From Bigelowiella natans CCMP2755 (Eukaryota; Cercozoa; Chlorarachniophyceae), in contig ADNK01000455.1 of the NCBI GenBank assembly GCA_000320545.1, positions 1 to 49,962 of the forward strand: a stretch of 49,962 bases of DNA. Reading direction: 5' to 3'. This document shows, in pieces, positions 11,361 through 23,434 of this stretch. The notes below the pieces were generated by a model, which ran no database searches, was not told where the DNA came from, and worked only from the letters and a program-made list of their open reading frames with translations. Each line of letters begins with the position of its first letter. The first letter of the stretch is position 1. The translations under genes and the position numbers were made by a program.

Positions 11361-14300
11361 AATGTTTTTTGCTGCAAAAAAGTTTCTCCGTTGCACTACG
11401 AACATTCAGTTGTCGCACATCCACTTTGAAGGCGAGATTGCTGGAAATCAACGACAGGTGATCTACAAAGTGCCGACTTATTATTATTGGAAACTATTGT
11501 CGTACTCGCAGAGATCACTACGAGGTGCTCTCGCTTCTCCGTTTGTGTTTCCCGGATGTCCGGATAGTAAATCTAACGATCAATTTATCGATATTCCGAG
11601 GGGTAAAGCAGCCTGCGTCAACAATAGCCTTGGTGACTTCACGAGGTTTTCGTCTGTCGGATGTTGCAAAGAAGGCAGGATAAAAAAGCACTACATGCAG
11701 TCGGACATCCTTTCAATGAATGCGATCCATTTCAGTAGAGCGACAACTTAAATTCGTTTCGTAGGAATTCTTTCTCAAAAAATAACTTACTGCAACTCCC
11801 CTTGAGCGTGTGTGCGTTCAATTGCCAATCACGATGTCCACCGGCGCTACCAGGTTGCGGCACCATCGCGCAACCTCTCCACGACAAGCTATTCAAAGTT
11901 GCACCAGCAGTACTGTGAGCAACTATTCTATTTTAAATCAGAGATGAGAGGTTCGGAACCGCAGATCCCATTGAAGATCCCACTCTTGCTCTACATTGGG
12001 CTTTTACTGGCATCCTTGCAGTAATGTGAAGTGAAATGCTGGATGTGCGTTTCTCATAATACTTTTTTTCTAATGCAGTGCATCTACTGGAGCGTGTGTA
12101 TATGGACCCAGAGTAATGAGCGGTCTTATGCTCGTAAAATGATTTGACAACATATATGTGTGCTTTCAGCCTCTCTTTACCGGATGCACTACCAAAAAAT
12201 CAAATTGGAAATGATCTCATCAACAGATCCTCCTCATTGGGTATATTATCCTATTACCTTCTGCCTTTCAGATAAATGAGTGAGGAAAATGTCTGAGTAG
12301 GTGAGCATGCTCTTATTTGTTTGGTTCGTTTGGCCTGCCTTGATTGCTTTGAGATTCGGCGCTTCAGTAGATGTTCCATGTCCACTGTACTGAAACTCTT
12401 TTCAAAATGTAAATATAAATGATACTAAGATATTAAATTTTTACCAGATACCTTCTAGTGACTCAATTTTGTGGAGCTGGTTGGTTATAATACTTCCCGA
12501 ATGCATGGCATCCTCATGGTGCATTACAATTTTAATCTTACAGTTGCTGTGACCCTGGTGGTCTACAACACATTACTATTCTCTCTTCGTTTTGCCCAAG
12601 TGAAGGTTTGTCACACTGAGCTATGATATTCCAGTGGAAATATGGAATGTTTTTTCAGCGTCGCAAACTTGGACTTCAAGCCCAAAACGCGGAAGAAAAG
12701 GTTTGGATATTGATACCTGAAATTTCCATAGTGAAAATAAATAAAATCATAGGGGAAGTCTACAAGCTTATGGGACAACCCAAAGTTTGTCGAGAAGGTC
12801 ATCAAAACTAATTTTTGCGTTTCCACTCACGAATCTATCTAATTCTACAAATTCCCTTGAGTAAAGAACTACAGAGAATTTGTTGTACATTGACATGTTC
12901 AGACATAGAATACTTAAAAAACTAGGTTATCTCGAAGTTGGAACATAAGAAAATCACGAGATATTGCGCTGTATTGTTTACCGCGACATTTCTCATGTAC
13001 CAAGCCACATATATGATTGAGAATTTCGAACTCACTTGTTGAAACTATCAGGGTGTTCGTAAATCCTCCTAATTTTGGTATCATTTTCCGAGGAGATGAC
13101 ACATTTTGTTCAGCGAGGGCATCATTGTAAGCTAATTATCAACTCGGTTCACCATCAGTGTAACCTTATTGTTATTCTTTCAGAATAGCATTCTTAGTGT
13201 GGGTGTTCTGGGTAACGATTCAGAGCATATGATCGTACACCAGAAGTATGATACGTACTTAATCAATATGCAGATTCTTCCATATCTATACTTCGTCTCA
13301 AGAACGGATCAAATTGATCCTTACAATGTTATCTTCAAAATCAGGGTAACCTGATGCAATTTTAGGGGAATATTTCCTAAATGATTCTAATAATTGATTA
13401 GATGGAAACCTTGACAGTGGGATTGGTGTCTATTGCAACCGCGATTTTAATTCTGTGAGAAACAACTCTTCAAATGAAGCTATCATTCCTAATTCTGTTT
13501 CATCAACAGTGGATTCGAACCAGTTGTGGGAACTAGTCACTGGGGCCTTCTAAACTATGATGTAACATGGTTCATGCAGGTCTTATGTTCAAGAATAGAA
13601 AAGAATACAATGAACAGTTGTATCTTTCAGATGACTGTCTGGTATTGCGAGTCGTATCTACCCGTTAAATACACAAAGCAAAAACTAGCGTTGATGAAAG
13701 AGATTGTTCCTACAAGGCAAGTTAGAATTTCGTAAATTTCACTGGTTGGCTAATAATCTAGTACTCCTGTTTTAGTCACAAGCTTGAAAAAACTCTTGTA
13801 GACGAAGAACTTTTACTTAAATTTGAGGTTGTCCTTTCTTGCATATCTAAAACGTAAAGATTCTTGTCTTTACCCTGAGAGTTCATTTGAACTTTTCCAT
13901 GTCATGGCACAATAAAGCTGCACTTAATCGATGAATGGTCACCGGAAAATCTTCAGGTATCTCGAAACTTAGCAGTTGAAAAATTGTAAAACATCCACAA
14001 AGTAATAAAAAATACTTCATTTCTGGCAGTTTTTCAAGAATGCTGTAATCTGCAGATATCAAATACAGAAAAATTACGAGTCAGGCGAGATCATCGATTT
14101 CATCCTCTAATCTTTGATTTTGAAAGCATATGAATATGTTACTCCATCTATTGTAGAAAAATCAAAAGAGGAGAAACTCTACGCAAACAGCTTTCTCTCA
14201 AAGAAAGCGCAAATGTAAAAAATAATACACATATTGGTACATTTACATCTTTAATTGCGCATATTGTGTAACGAAAAGGCCTTATTGAAGCGGGCACAGA

Positions 14301-16406
14301 AAGCAACCTTCAGGATATATTTCCATTTTATAAGAGATAATGCAGTTTCTCAGGTGATTCATTTTTACATAAAATTTTAGAGACTTTAAACAAACGCATA
14401 TTTCATGTAGGTTAATATTCCTGCCGACGTTCTTTCGGAGCTGGAAGACTATTTCTCAGCATCTTGTTTCGAAGATTTAAGGTTAAATTTATAAGATTGA
14501 TATAATTCTAAAATCTAAGTGCCAAAAACAAATACAGAATCCAATTCTATGGCATGACCCATGTCTCGGCCTTATCTCGGAGGTGAGCCAACCTCCCAAA
14601 ATCGTACCCACACAATGAAAAATGGTTTTTTCCATAAAGTGCAACCGCTGATGAAGAAAGGGCGGCTATGGTGGTAACAATCATTATCCGAAGAAGATTA
14701 ATATAGGGACCCAAAATATATATCATTTTAAGGTGGCTCCAGCTGATGATGATAGTAGGGGCCGAGCAAAAACATTCCATGGTATTACGTTTTCCCAACA
14801 CAACTGAATCTTTCAAATTCAAATTCTCAAACAATCAGGCGAGGCTCCTCAAGAATTTGTAGTAACTTTACCGTGATCAATACGTTACATAATATCATCC
14901 TACCATTTCTGACATTTCTTTATATCTTCTAGAATCCGATTGGTCAAGTAAGCCCCACCTTAAGCCAGGTCAAACCTCGACAAGTACGGGTTAAACAAGT
15001 TAAACATAGTTTTCTGCAATTGTTTCTGTGCATCTCAAGGGGGCGAGTCGAGGTGCAACTCCAAGGAATGCGCCATTAGATAGTGGTATGTTCTTTTTAA
15101 AAATGAAATCATCTGTCTCATATGAACTTGTTATCGTAGGTCTACGTATGGACTCTGAGCTAGGTATCGTAGATTCTTATACTTTCTTCGTGACGGTAGT
15201 AATACGTGTGATTGATATGGTTCAGGCAAAGGAACCCCAACTGCCAGTGAGATTCGAGGGTAAAACCAAATAATCGGCATGCTATTTCTAATCGAAACAA
15301 GCTGATATAGATTCCACACGTAAACAGAACCAGTAGGGACGATATCAGAGGTAGGAAAATTAGAATTCGATTGCAACATGCAACCTGAAATCATACATGA
15401 TCCATTCCGTAGTTGCCTCCCCTGGACCAGACACCTCCATGCGGAATATGAGCAGTACCACTTTCCAGAAGACGTCTCAAATATCTAGCAGAAGACCGGG
15501 AACTCCACAATTAATGTTCCACGGTAAACATTTGTAGTGTGGAATATTATGTATTCTATTGTTCATAGAGGTCAATTTGTCTCCCTAGATAAAAAGGGAA
15601 AGAATTTCGCCGCTCGTGCGAAAAAACTTCTAAGTAAAGAGAACAGGGATTTTATCGAGGTATCAAGTATAAAGAGAAACATGCAACAATTTCAACGTCT
15701 GGTGATGATTTGTTAGGCCTTGCAGAATACTCGGGACCTTAATCGTAAGCCTAGCAAATATTGCATTGTTGACACGATAATATATTCACGTGTACAAATC
15801 AGGGTCATCAGAAGGAAATAAATATTTAAAATCCCACCAAGTAATTAGTAGGACTTCTGATTCAGATCAGAAAAAGCTGTGTAAGAAACGATTCTTTCTT
15901 CAATCGTTTGATCATCTAATTTTGATTTGACATTAGCAGTAATGAGTTCCAAAAAACGTAGCAACGATGAAAAAAAATCAGGATGGGTACTTAGGCACAG
16001 ACACGCATATATTAGTTAACGAAATTAAGTGTGCACTATTTTGGAACAGATCGATGATGATATCCGAGAAGAAATTGAAACGGTGTTGAGAGTAAACCTT
16101 ATTTAGAATCTAACACTGAAGATTTTATTCTTGTATTTATCTTGTTCAGTTGATGGGTGTCTTTGACCAAGCCAAGCAAAGGGTACTCTCCATCTTAAAT
16201 AATTTGTTATTACGATAAAAGTAAATAATAAAAGGTTTATTACTTGATGGAAAGAGATTCTCATCGACGCTTCATTGTGAAACCCGAGGTAGATTATCTG
16301 TTTACATTAAATAAGGATTAACTAATCTGTACCATGGGATTGCATTAGAATAACTTAATCCATATTTTTGCAGATTCGAAATTTGCTAGCTGGAGAGGAC
16401 GTATAG
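11361..16406 (+). CDS. multi-TM protein with RGS domain sequences (RGS1-like)
   Basis: Very exon-rich gene, mostly assembled in phase; the start is uncertain. The N-terminal part is Cys-containing (for example 11807-11914, CPPALPGCG) and looks extracellular. At least four hydrophobic segments follow: ALHWAFTGILACIYW, LTVAVTLVVYNTLLF, LIAFLVWVFWILPYLYFV and VGLVSIATAILIL. An RGS domain lies in exons 13776-14481 (LLLKFELHLIDEWSPENLQF, then IYFHFIRDNAVSQVNIPADV). After a Ser/Thr/Arg-rich stretch (about 15020-15540) comes a second RGS C-terminal half at 16050-16288 (DDIREEIETVLR, GVFDQAKQR, VYYLMERDSHRRF). The last exon ends GEDV at 16406. Membrane receptor plus RGS is the layout of plant RGS1, which speeds GTP hydrolysis by a G-alpha subunit. 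One exon (ending about 13716) may use a GC donor. The gene meets the next gene tail to tail. Confidence 0.7.
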
Positions 16407-17596
16407 TTTTGCCTCCCATGTCGAGAATGATATACATTTTGTATTCCACAGTCAGAAGGCATACTGATATTAATATTTTGTCCACGATTTTGAGTTTTAA
16501 TTTTTCCTGGCTTCACAAACATTGTGTTTCCTGTGAGTTGTAACTCGATAGGTGCTCTAAAACATGTCTGTGTTTTCAATTAACTTGATTCCAATCGTGT
16601 CCCACGAAAACAATGTCCACAGATGTGTCGCAAATGTTACTTGTGGTTTTCATTGCTGGTCATCTGATTACACTGTTCAGCGCGCATGAGCTAGTGAAAC
16701 ATGAGATGAGCTGATGCATCCAAAAACACCGCCAAGCATTCTAGCATTTTGCTCCTCAATGTTGATGCAGAATGATGCTGGCAACCTCTCTAGCTCTCCT
16801 CAAATTTGCACAGCAGAGAGACCAAGCTAGCATCATGGATGCATGTTGACATTCTAGTCATTGCTAATTTTGCAACAAAACGTGTTAGGCATCCCAAATG
16901 AAAGCCAACAATCACTACTAGCTAGCAAGCTAGATTAGACTAGCTAGCTAGATCATGACGCACAAACACGCTAGCACGTCTAGACGTCATTTGACGGTGT
17001 GTGCGATCTCTAGATTTAGCGATGCTGCGACTGCTCAAGTGCACTGTCTAGCTGTCTAGCTAGCTAGCTGTGCATGCAGCATGCTAGCATGTCGAGAGCG
17101 ATTCTTTGACAGCTCTAGTTAGCTAGAGCGCTAGCTAAGCTCTAGACTAGTTGTTGTTGTTGTTGTCCTGCTAGTGATGTGACCCTTCACTCGCAAACAA
17201 ACACGCGCACACATTGCACTAGTGCACGCTAGCACACCATCACATTCTAGCATTGTCCATGCAAATGAGGCGTGCGCATTCTAGCTAGCTCTACACGCTG
17301 ACACGTGCGATGTCTAGATCTAGAGATCTTGAGATGTGTGTGACGACATTGCAGCTCATCATCACGCACCTTCGGCAGAGTTTGCTGCATCTCTGGACCT
17401 AGCCATGTGCGTACTGCATGTCTCTGTGCGTGGATGTCTCTAGCTAGCTAGGTCTGAATGTGCACAGATGAGCAAAACACCGAACCACAATGGATGTTCT
17501 GTGTGATTCTTTGATTCGCGCATGTCTTCATCGCCGATCCGATCGCATGTACTATTTTTAATCTGCCGTCCTAAATCATCTTGCGATGAAAACCGT
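16407..17596. other. gene-end island B between convergent stops
   Basis: Between the stops at 16406 (+) and 17597 (-). From about 16670 to 17500 the sequence is made of repeated CTAG, GCTAGC, TGCATG and GCAC words, with tracts such as CTAGCTAGCTAG, and contains CATGCTAGCATG at 17080-17091. No gene or RNA was recognised. A role in 3' end formation or termination is inference. Confidence 0.6.
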
Positions 17597-18647
17597 TCAA
17601 GACATTTTGTAATAAACATGTTGGGAAGGCTTGGAAACCTCCTTTGATTTTGTAAATCGTCCGAAGCACCACCAAAAGATGCCTCCTAACCCAACTATAC
17701 CAACTAACACTGATAGGCTAGTTTTTACAGTTTCTCTTCGGCATCGCTTCCTTTCTTGTACTCGCCACCCAAGGTCATTGATTGTTTCATGTTTTTCGCA
17801 GAGATGCTCTTTCCTTGGTAATACAAAAGGATCGCCATCGTAAAATTCAGCAACATGAAGCCTAGCCCTATACTTGTAGACAATCTCCAGGAACATGTCT
17901 TCATCGTCAATTTTTCTATCTCCTCCTACGCACAGTGGATTATAAAACCCTTTCAAAAGGGAATAGGAATTTCTGGAACTGGGTGGCGAGTAGTCTAAGA
18001 CACTGCGCTCAACTTGTCCAACCATGGCTTGGAGAGGTATTCGAACATCAATGTAGGCACCTGGTCTCTCTGCCATCGTGTGCATAAGATCTCCATATCT
18101 TGCCTCGAGTATAATAAGCCCATCCTCACCCTCCTGTTTAAGTATCTTTGCAACCTGCTCGCGCATATTTTCGCAGGACATATTTGCTTGATTTTGGTAC
18201 ATTAAGGTGAGCTCTTCTCGAGCAACAGAACGATCCTGCTTGTTTGGAAAGTTCTCCATGTCATATATTTTTCTTTTGACTCTGTCAAGGAGAATCTCCT
18301 TTGCCTCACACACATTGTTCCATTTCTTCTTTGCTTCTGCACGTAAAGTGTCCCGTTCCTTATTCAATCTTTCTAACTCAACGCCTAGTTCAGAGAACTG
18401 TCGAAGGAGTGCTGGATCTGCTTCTTCTCTGCTTTTTAATTGAGTGTGAAGTTCTCTGAAATGGGTCTCTTTCTCTTCCATTTTTTCCTATCAGGATATT
18501 TTATCTCAAAATAAAAAGTAGAAACGGCCTGAACTAAAATACTGAACCCGTTCGTTGAATTTGCGGACGACCAAGTCATCGTGGTAAACTAGCATCCTCT
18601 TTGCAGCATTACGAATTTCAGTTCTAGTTGCGAACACGTCATCGAGC
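17597..18647 (-). CDS. coiled-coil membrane protein with a DNAJC11-type (DUF3395) domain
   Basis: Last exon 18487 to 17597 (297 codons) joined in phase to 18647-18548 (DDVFATRTEIRNAAKRMLV); earlier exons not found. The order is a coiled coil of about 100 residues, then the DUF3395 domain: GLIILEARYGDL, YIDVRIPLQAMV, GFYNP, and LEIVYKYRARLHVAEFY matching the family's FRG-LHEV strand. After it comes a membrane segment (SLSVLVGIVGLGGIFWWCF) and a short basic tail. In human DNAJC11 this domain closes a J-domain protein linked to the mitochondrial MICOS complex. No J domain is visible here and the added C-terminal membrane anchor is unusual. Family by motif order: good. Function: inference. Confidence 0.65.
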
Positions 18648-19377
18648 CTGACCAATGTGCACAATACTAACATGAATATAAGTGAACACGTGGTCTAAGC
18701 AAGATAATAAACCTTAAAAATCATAAATACAAATAAACATGATATAAACTTCACACAAGTTGATCGTAATTTGCTGCATGATGCCAACACACATGGTTAG
18801 CACAACGTTTAGCCCGTGTAGACGTCGTACGTAAACATTAATTACAAAGGCAATGAAAACTATTTAGTGGTGAAGAGACCCGAGCACGCTGTACAACCCG
18901 AGATCTCCGTGCTTTCTTTCTTTGTAATCGTAGTGTCCTCCTGCATCTGCCATGACCACCAGCCCAAAGCAAAGAGCAAGTCGAGGGAATGAACAATATC
19001 TGGTGACCGAAGGCAGCTCCCAGCTGAAAAGCACAGGATGATAATCGGTCTTTTCACCTAAATCCAGACGTGCGTCGAAACCGTGTCGCACGTAGCAGGA
19101 GGATAATCTGGACCAGTCAAAGGGCCGAAAACGGAGGCCAAAACGAGAATGGCGATGAACAAAAACGTCCTACATTCGGCATCATCGCAATGTACCGCCC
19201 ATCATCGATCACCGCCTATTTTTAGAACGCACGTGCAATAGCAAAAGTGGGTGTAGGTCTAGAGCTGAGGCGTGTCTCCAAGCTCCGCTTGTTATTTTGG
19301 GATATTTCACCGTAATCCGTCCACAGCGCGCCTTCGGTGCTCAAAAAGAGGCTGCTACCCCCACCGAAGAAACGAAG

Positions 19378-19417
<40 letters not shown>

Positions 19418-19440
19418 CCAAAAGCACCAGTTGGAGAAAA
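18648..19440. promoter_or_regulatory. divergent intergenic region with GA tract near the start
   Basis: Lies between the 5' part of the DUF3395-domain gene and the start of membrane protein A. Missing 5' exons of the minus-strand gene must be here; a segment around 19145-19185 reads as a hydrophobic leader (FLFIAILVLASVFG) but has no in-frame ATG. (GA)n at about 19381-19414 ends some 27 bp before the plus-strand ATG and is the only long microsatellite in the central part of the window. No CTAG island. Confidence 0.4.
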
Positions 19441-20890
19441 ATGGGTTTCGTTTTGGCATGGGCAGTTTCTGATGGTGTCAAGACTGTGTTCTCCTTTGCG
19501 GTGTTCTCCTACTCCATTAATCTTCTAAGCGAGAGGCAGGGAAACATCGTACTTTTGCGTGCCAGAATTGGCGTCACCCTGACTTGGCTGCTCATGACGG
19601 TTTTTCACGTGGTCATATGTCAAATATGCAAAAGTGAACAAGGCTATGTGATGATTAACGAACCTACGTAATTGTTTCACAAGGGTGCACACTCGCCCGC
19701 GCGATTCGGGTGGCAAGCTTATCTGATTTTGAACTCTGCACTTGTGGTCAGGACATAAATTCTCATCACCCATAAATTTTCATCAGTAGATTGACTTTGT
19801 TTTTATTTGTGCGAACTTAAGCTGACTCTTGCGGAGATGTCGCTCTACATGTGTAAGATCCTATCAAACGCCTATTTTCAATCGATCGGTCGTTCATCGG
19901 ACACTCCTCGCTTCGGTCCCCTCATCATCAGCCTGGGTACTTTAAATCTTTGTCATTGAAGAAAGTGGAACTACAACTAAAAAAAATTCAATGCCGTTAC
20001 TTTGCTGACTAAATTTTACAGGAATGATGCTGGTTTTCATGTTGACAATTCTTGCTATCGTAGCCGTTCTCGCGACCAATAGAGTGGCATTTAACTCCCT
20101 CCGTCATTTTTCGATTGTAATGACAGCACTGTTTGCTGGTTGCTATTTATTATACGCTGCAACATCTCTTCAAAAACTTATTTTCAAATCCAGGGTAGCC
20201 TTAAATACAGCGGATTCAATGAATTCCAAACCTAAAACCCGGTATTCTTTTAAGAACACACCAAAATCCAAAGGGAACAGGCACACTGCTGGAGAATTTG
20301 ATTTAGAATCAGGACCATCTACGTATCTAGAGAAGGAAAAAGAAACGAAGATTTCCAAACCATCCTCCGAAATGAAAAGCTCAATGATCCATCTCATCGC
20401 ATCAGCACCATCAACTAAAGATAAATTTGGTGACCAACCGAAACCTACGAAAGTAGAATTAGAGAGGGGGCTGTGGCGCCATTCTCACTCCAAGGCAAAT
20501 TCCTTCTCCAAGCCCGGTACTCCAATAAAGACTAGAAGAAAATCACGATCAGAGACTCAGAAAGCAGCACATTCTCCTAATTCAAACCAACCATCCACCT
20601 ACCCTACTGTTAATGGGGAGGGAGCAGAGTTTACAAAACTTGATCCTAGGGAAGTATTGGAAAGGAAAGTGCTTCGAAAAATCAAAATCATAAAACTCAT
20701 TACCATTATTGTTGTACCAGCAATTGTAATTTTCGTCGGAGCCATTGGTTGGAGTCAGCTCAACGATGGCGGCAAATATAGTGCTGACGACAATGAAGAA
20801 AACTCAGAATACAGTGTTAGTCGAGACGTGAATAACTATATTGCTATAATGCTTAACTGTGGCTACATGTATTATGTCTATGGTAAATGA
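19441..20890 (+). CDS. multi-pass membrane protein A with long Ser/Lys-rich loop
   Basis: Three exons (19441-19647, 19837-19936, 20022-20890) join in phase to 391 residues. Hydrophobic segments: AWAVSDGVKTVFSFAVFSYS, GVTLTWLLMTVFHVVICQI, PLIISLGMMLVFMLTILAIV, HFSIVMTALFAGCYLLYAAT; then about 140 hydrophilic residues rich in Ser, Lys and Thr; then IKLITIIVVPAIVIFVGAIG, the motif GGKYS, and a short hydrophobic end (IAIMLNCGYMYYVYG). No known family was recognised. The C-terminal third resembles the neighbouring gene on the other strand, so the two are probably ancient paralogues. They stand tail to tail across island C. Confidence 0.75.
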
Positions 20891-21603
20891 ACTCGCGTTT
20901 ACATGTCCATTACCGGGAAACTTGATGGCGTTCAATTTTAGTTGCACGCATCATGTCATTCCTGCAGCAAAAAACAAGATTTTCTCTCCTTCCAAATGTG
21001 TTCAGATGCGTCCATGTCCCTCTAGCTCTCATTTTCTCTCTCATCGACAAAACCTAGATCTGCAGTGCTGCTTTCATTGCGATTTTTGATGCTTGCATGA
21101 AAAACATTTCACATAGCTAGATAGTTCTAGAGTTCTGAGCTTGTAGATTTGACTTGATCTACTAGCTAGCTAGCTAGCTAGTCTAGATGCCTGCTTGCAT
21201 GCTAGCATGCAATGTCACGGTTGTGTTGGTTCTGGTGGCACGGTGGCATCCTCGACGTTTTTGATGAGACCACGCGTGCAAGTCTAAAAGCATACGTCTT
21301 GACGTACTAGCAAAAACCATTGCTATTATGCGCGGATGCCGTGTCTAGATTGCATCGGGACGAAAGGTTCATCTAGACATCAACTTGTTGCGTCACATGT
21401 CTCAAATGCCCATTTTAGCAGCATTAAGCACGCGTCGTCTAGCTAGCTGGCTAGACTAATAAAACTTTAACTATCAATCAATGCCATTGATTCAAAGGAA
21501 GGCAAGTTTGTACCCCAGCAATTCTAACAGCTTCTCTGTAGGGACTAATTTACTGTTGCATTTAAGCTTGTTTTTCCCATGAGATCAACTGTTCTATTAG
21601 GCT
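20891..21603. other. gene-end island C between convergent paralogues
   Basis: Between stops at 20890 (+) and 21604 (-). About 21110-21450 is CTAG/GCATGC-rich, includes CTAGCTAGCTAGCTAG near 21161-21182 and CATGCTAGCATG at 21198-21209. No coding sequence seen. Confidence 0.6.
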
Positions 21604-23390
21604 TCAGGCAGGGACCTTAGAGCTCAGAGGTGTCCAAGCATAATATATGTAGTAACCTGCAAGAGAAATCAGAATGATTTCCCCTAACTCATCGAGTGCT
21701 GTGGTTCTTTCCAAAGAGTTGTTATGATTTTCACTGTATCTCCCTCCACGGAGATTAGCGAAAATTGCTGCAAAAAAAGCAGCTGTGGTTCCAGCAATTG
21801 TAATTATCATGCCTGCGATACTTATGTTTTTCAGCCGATCAGTGGTCCGTTTTGATTTCTTCTCTGCTACCACTGACATTGACTGATGGGGTTGCTTGCT
21901 TTTATGGGGATGACTTTCTGGACTTCGTGATCTCGAGCATAGGGTTTTTCTATGAGTCGCACTATGAGTAGGGGTTACATGTTGAGGGGTTGGGGTTATT
22001 GTCTTTGTGCTTTTCATCTCATCAGTGGTGGGAGTATACTCTTTCCTCTGACATTCAACTGCATTCCTTTCTTTTTCCTGCACAACTGCGAGATCGGATG
22101 TTCTGGCATCAATATAAGGTCTAGTTGCAGTACTGACTTTCATTTGCGTCGAAGATTCCTCAAGTACCGCCTCAGTCAACAAAATGCTGCCTTCTGTCTT
22201 CCTTATTTCGAGGGATTTCGTTCTCGTAAAATTATCGCCATCTTTTACCGACGATGATAGGAAACCAGGCATAGCTCTTGTCTCAGAAACACCTTTCTCC
22301 ACTATGACACTACTGAGCTTTTGTGACTCATTACGAGTATCTACTATCATTATCATACGAGGGGGACGGGAGGAATTTCGTCGCCGTTGATCCATCTCTT
22401 GAGATTCTGGATGATGACTCTCTCGACTTGCCGCTCGACTTTGCCGACTCTGCCTGCTTCCACGGCCTTCTTTCTGCGATGTTGACTCTTTATGAAAGAG
22501 TTCGTGATGATTTCTCATAAGTTTTCTATAAAGAGAAACGAAAGTGTGCACTGCACTGGAGCCCAAGGTGAGGCAAATAATCGCAGTTCCGTACCATCGC
22601 CATGAGATTTGATATAACTACAATTTCATGATACAAAAAAGTTTATCCAATGTACTCAGATTTCAAAATCCATCTCACCTCATCGAGAATGAGCACTGCA
22701 ATTATTGAAGCCATGTTTGCACTGTGTGTAGACATTCATGATCAGTTGAACTCTGTTTTTCAAAGTAGTTCATCGAAGATGACCTTAAAAATATCCCGTA
22801 CATCGCAATAAAAAGCTTACGCAAGTATGAAGGAGGATGGCGATTGAATCCTCTGTAGCTACTCATCTAAGAATCACCACTGCAATGAACGTATGGTCAA
22901 GCTGGTAACATTACACATGAACTACCACGACAGCTTCAACGATGTAGATTCCTATGCAACCTAGAGCAATCTGAATGATATTTCAGTGAGCATCTTTGAG
23001 TAAAAACCACAGTATCAAGCGTTATAACCAGATAGACGCTCCAGCATAACAGGTAGCATTGCCATGGAACAGTAAGAGGCGCTCTCCGGCCAAAAACGGC
23101 TGTCAATCCAAAGGGAGATGCCACTACAATCGCTCTGTAAAAATAGAATATCCAATTCACCGTCTGCTGTAGTATGTCACTTAGAATGGTGGGAATTGAT
23201 TTTTGCAATGAACAACATGACATGCCAACCCTACCGTTGCACATTCCGCTTCACCTTCTGCGGAAAATGGATTGAAAGCTGCTTACAGCATATGGCCGCC
23301 TCCACCGCAACACAGAAACTCTTAAAAAAGGAGAGGAAAGCGGCGGCGAAGGCCATAGGCTCTCCCACCATGGTTGTTTGTTCGTTCGTT
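21604..23390 (-). CDS. multi-pass membrane protein B, related to A
   Basis: The last exon runs from 22525 to 21604 (phase 2 entry, 307 codons). It starts in a basic segment (RNHHELFHKE), continues with about 220 hydrophilic residues rich in Ser, Thr, Arg and Lys, then a membrane segment (AGMIITIAGTTAAFFAAIF), the motif GGRYS, and a second hydrophobic end (IILISLAGYYIYYAW). The order matches the end of protein A. Upstream exons are partly clear: a first exon near 23370-23255 (MAFAAAFLSFFKSFCVAV) with a GT donor, and one near 23140-22980 containing a hydrophobic stretch whose frame is not settled. Function unknown. Confidence 0.6.
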
Positions 23391-23434
23391 TTGGTTTTGT
23401 GATGAACATGGTACTTCAAGCTGCATCCCGCCAA

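Noticed and set aside
14547-14834. 95-codon hydrophobic frame on the minus strand inside the RGS gene
   Set aside because: Falls within one intron of the plus-strand gene, has no partner exons and no family match.
16660-17500. Islands as copies of a MITE or other transposon
   Set aside because: The islands share words and the 12-mer but not alignable sequence or constant ends, and no terminal inverted repeats or target duplications were found by eye.
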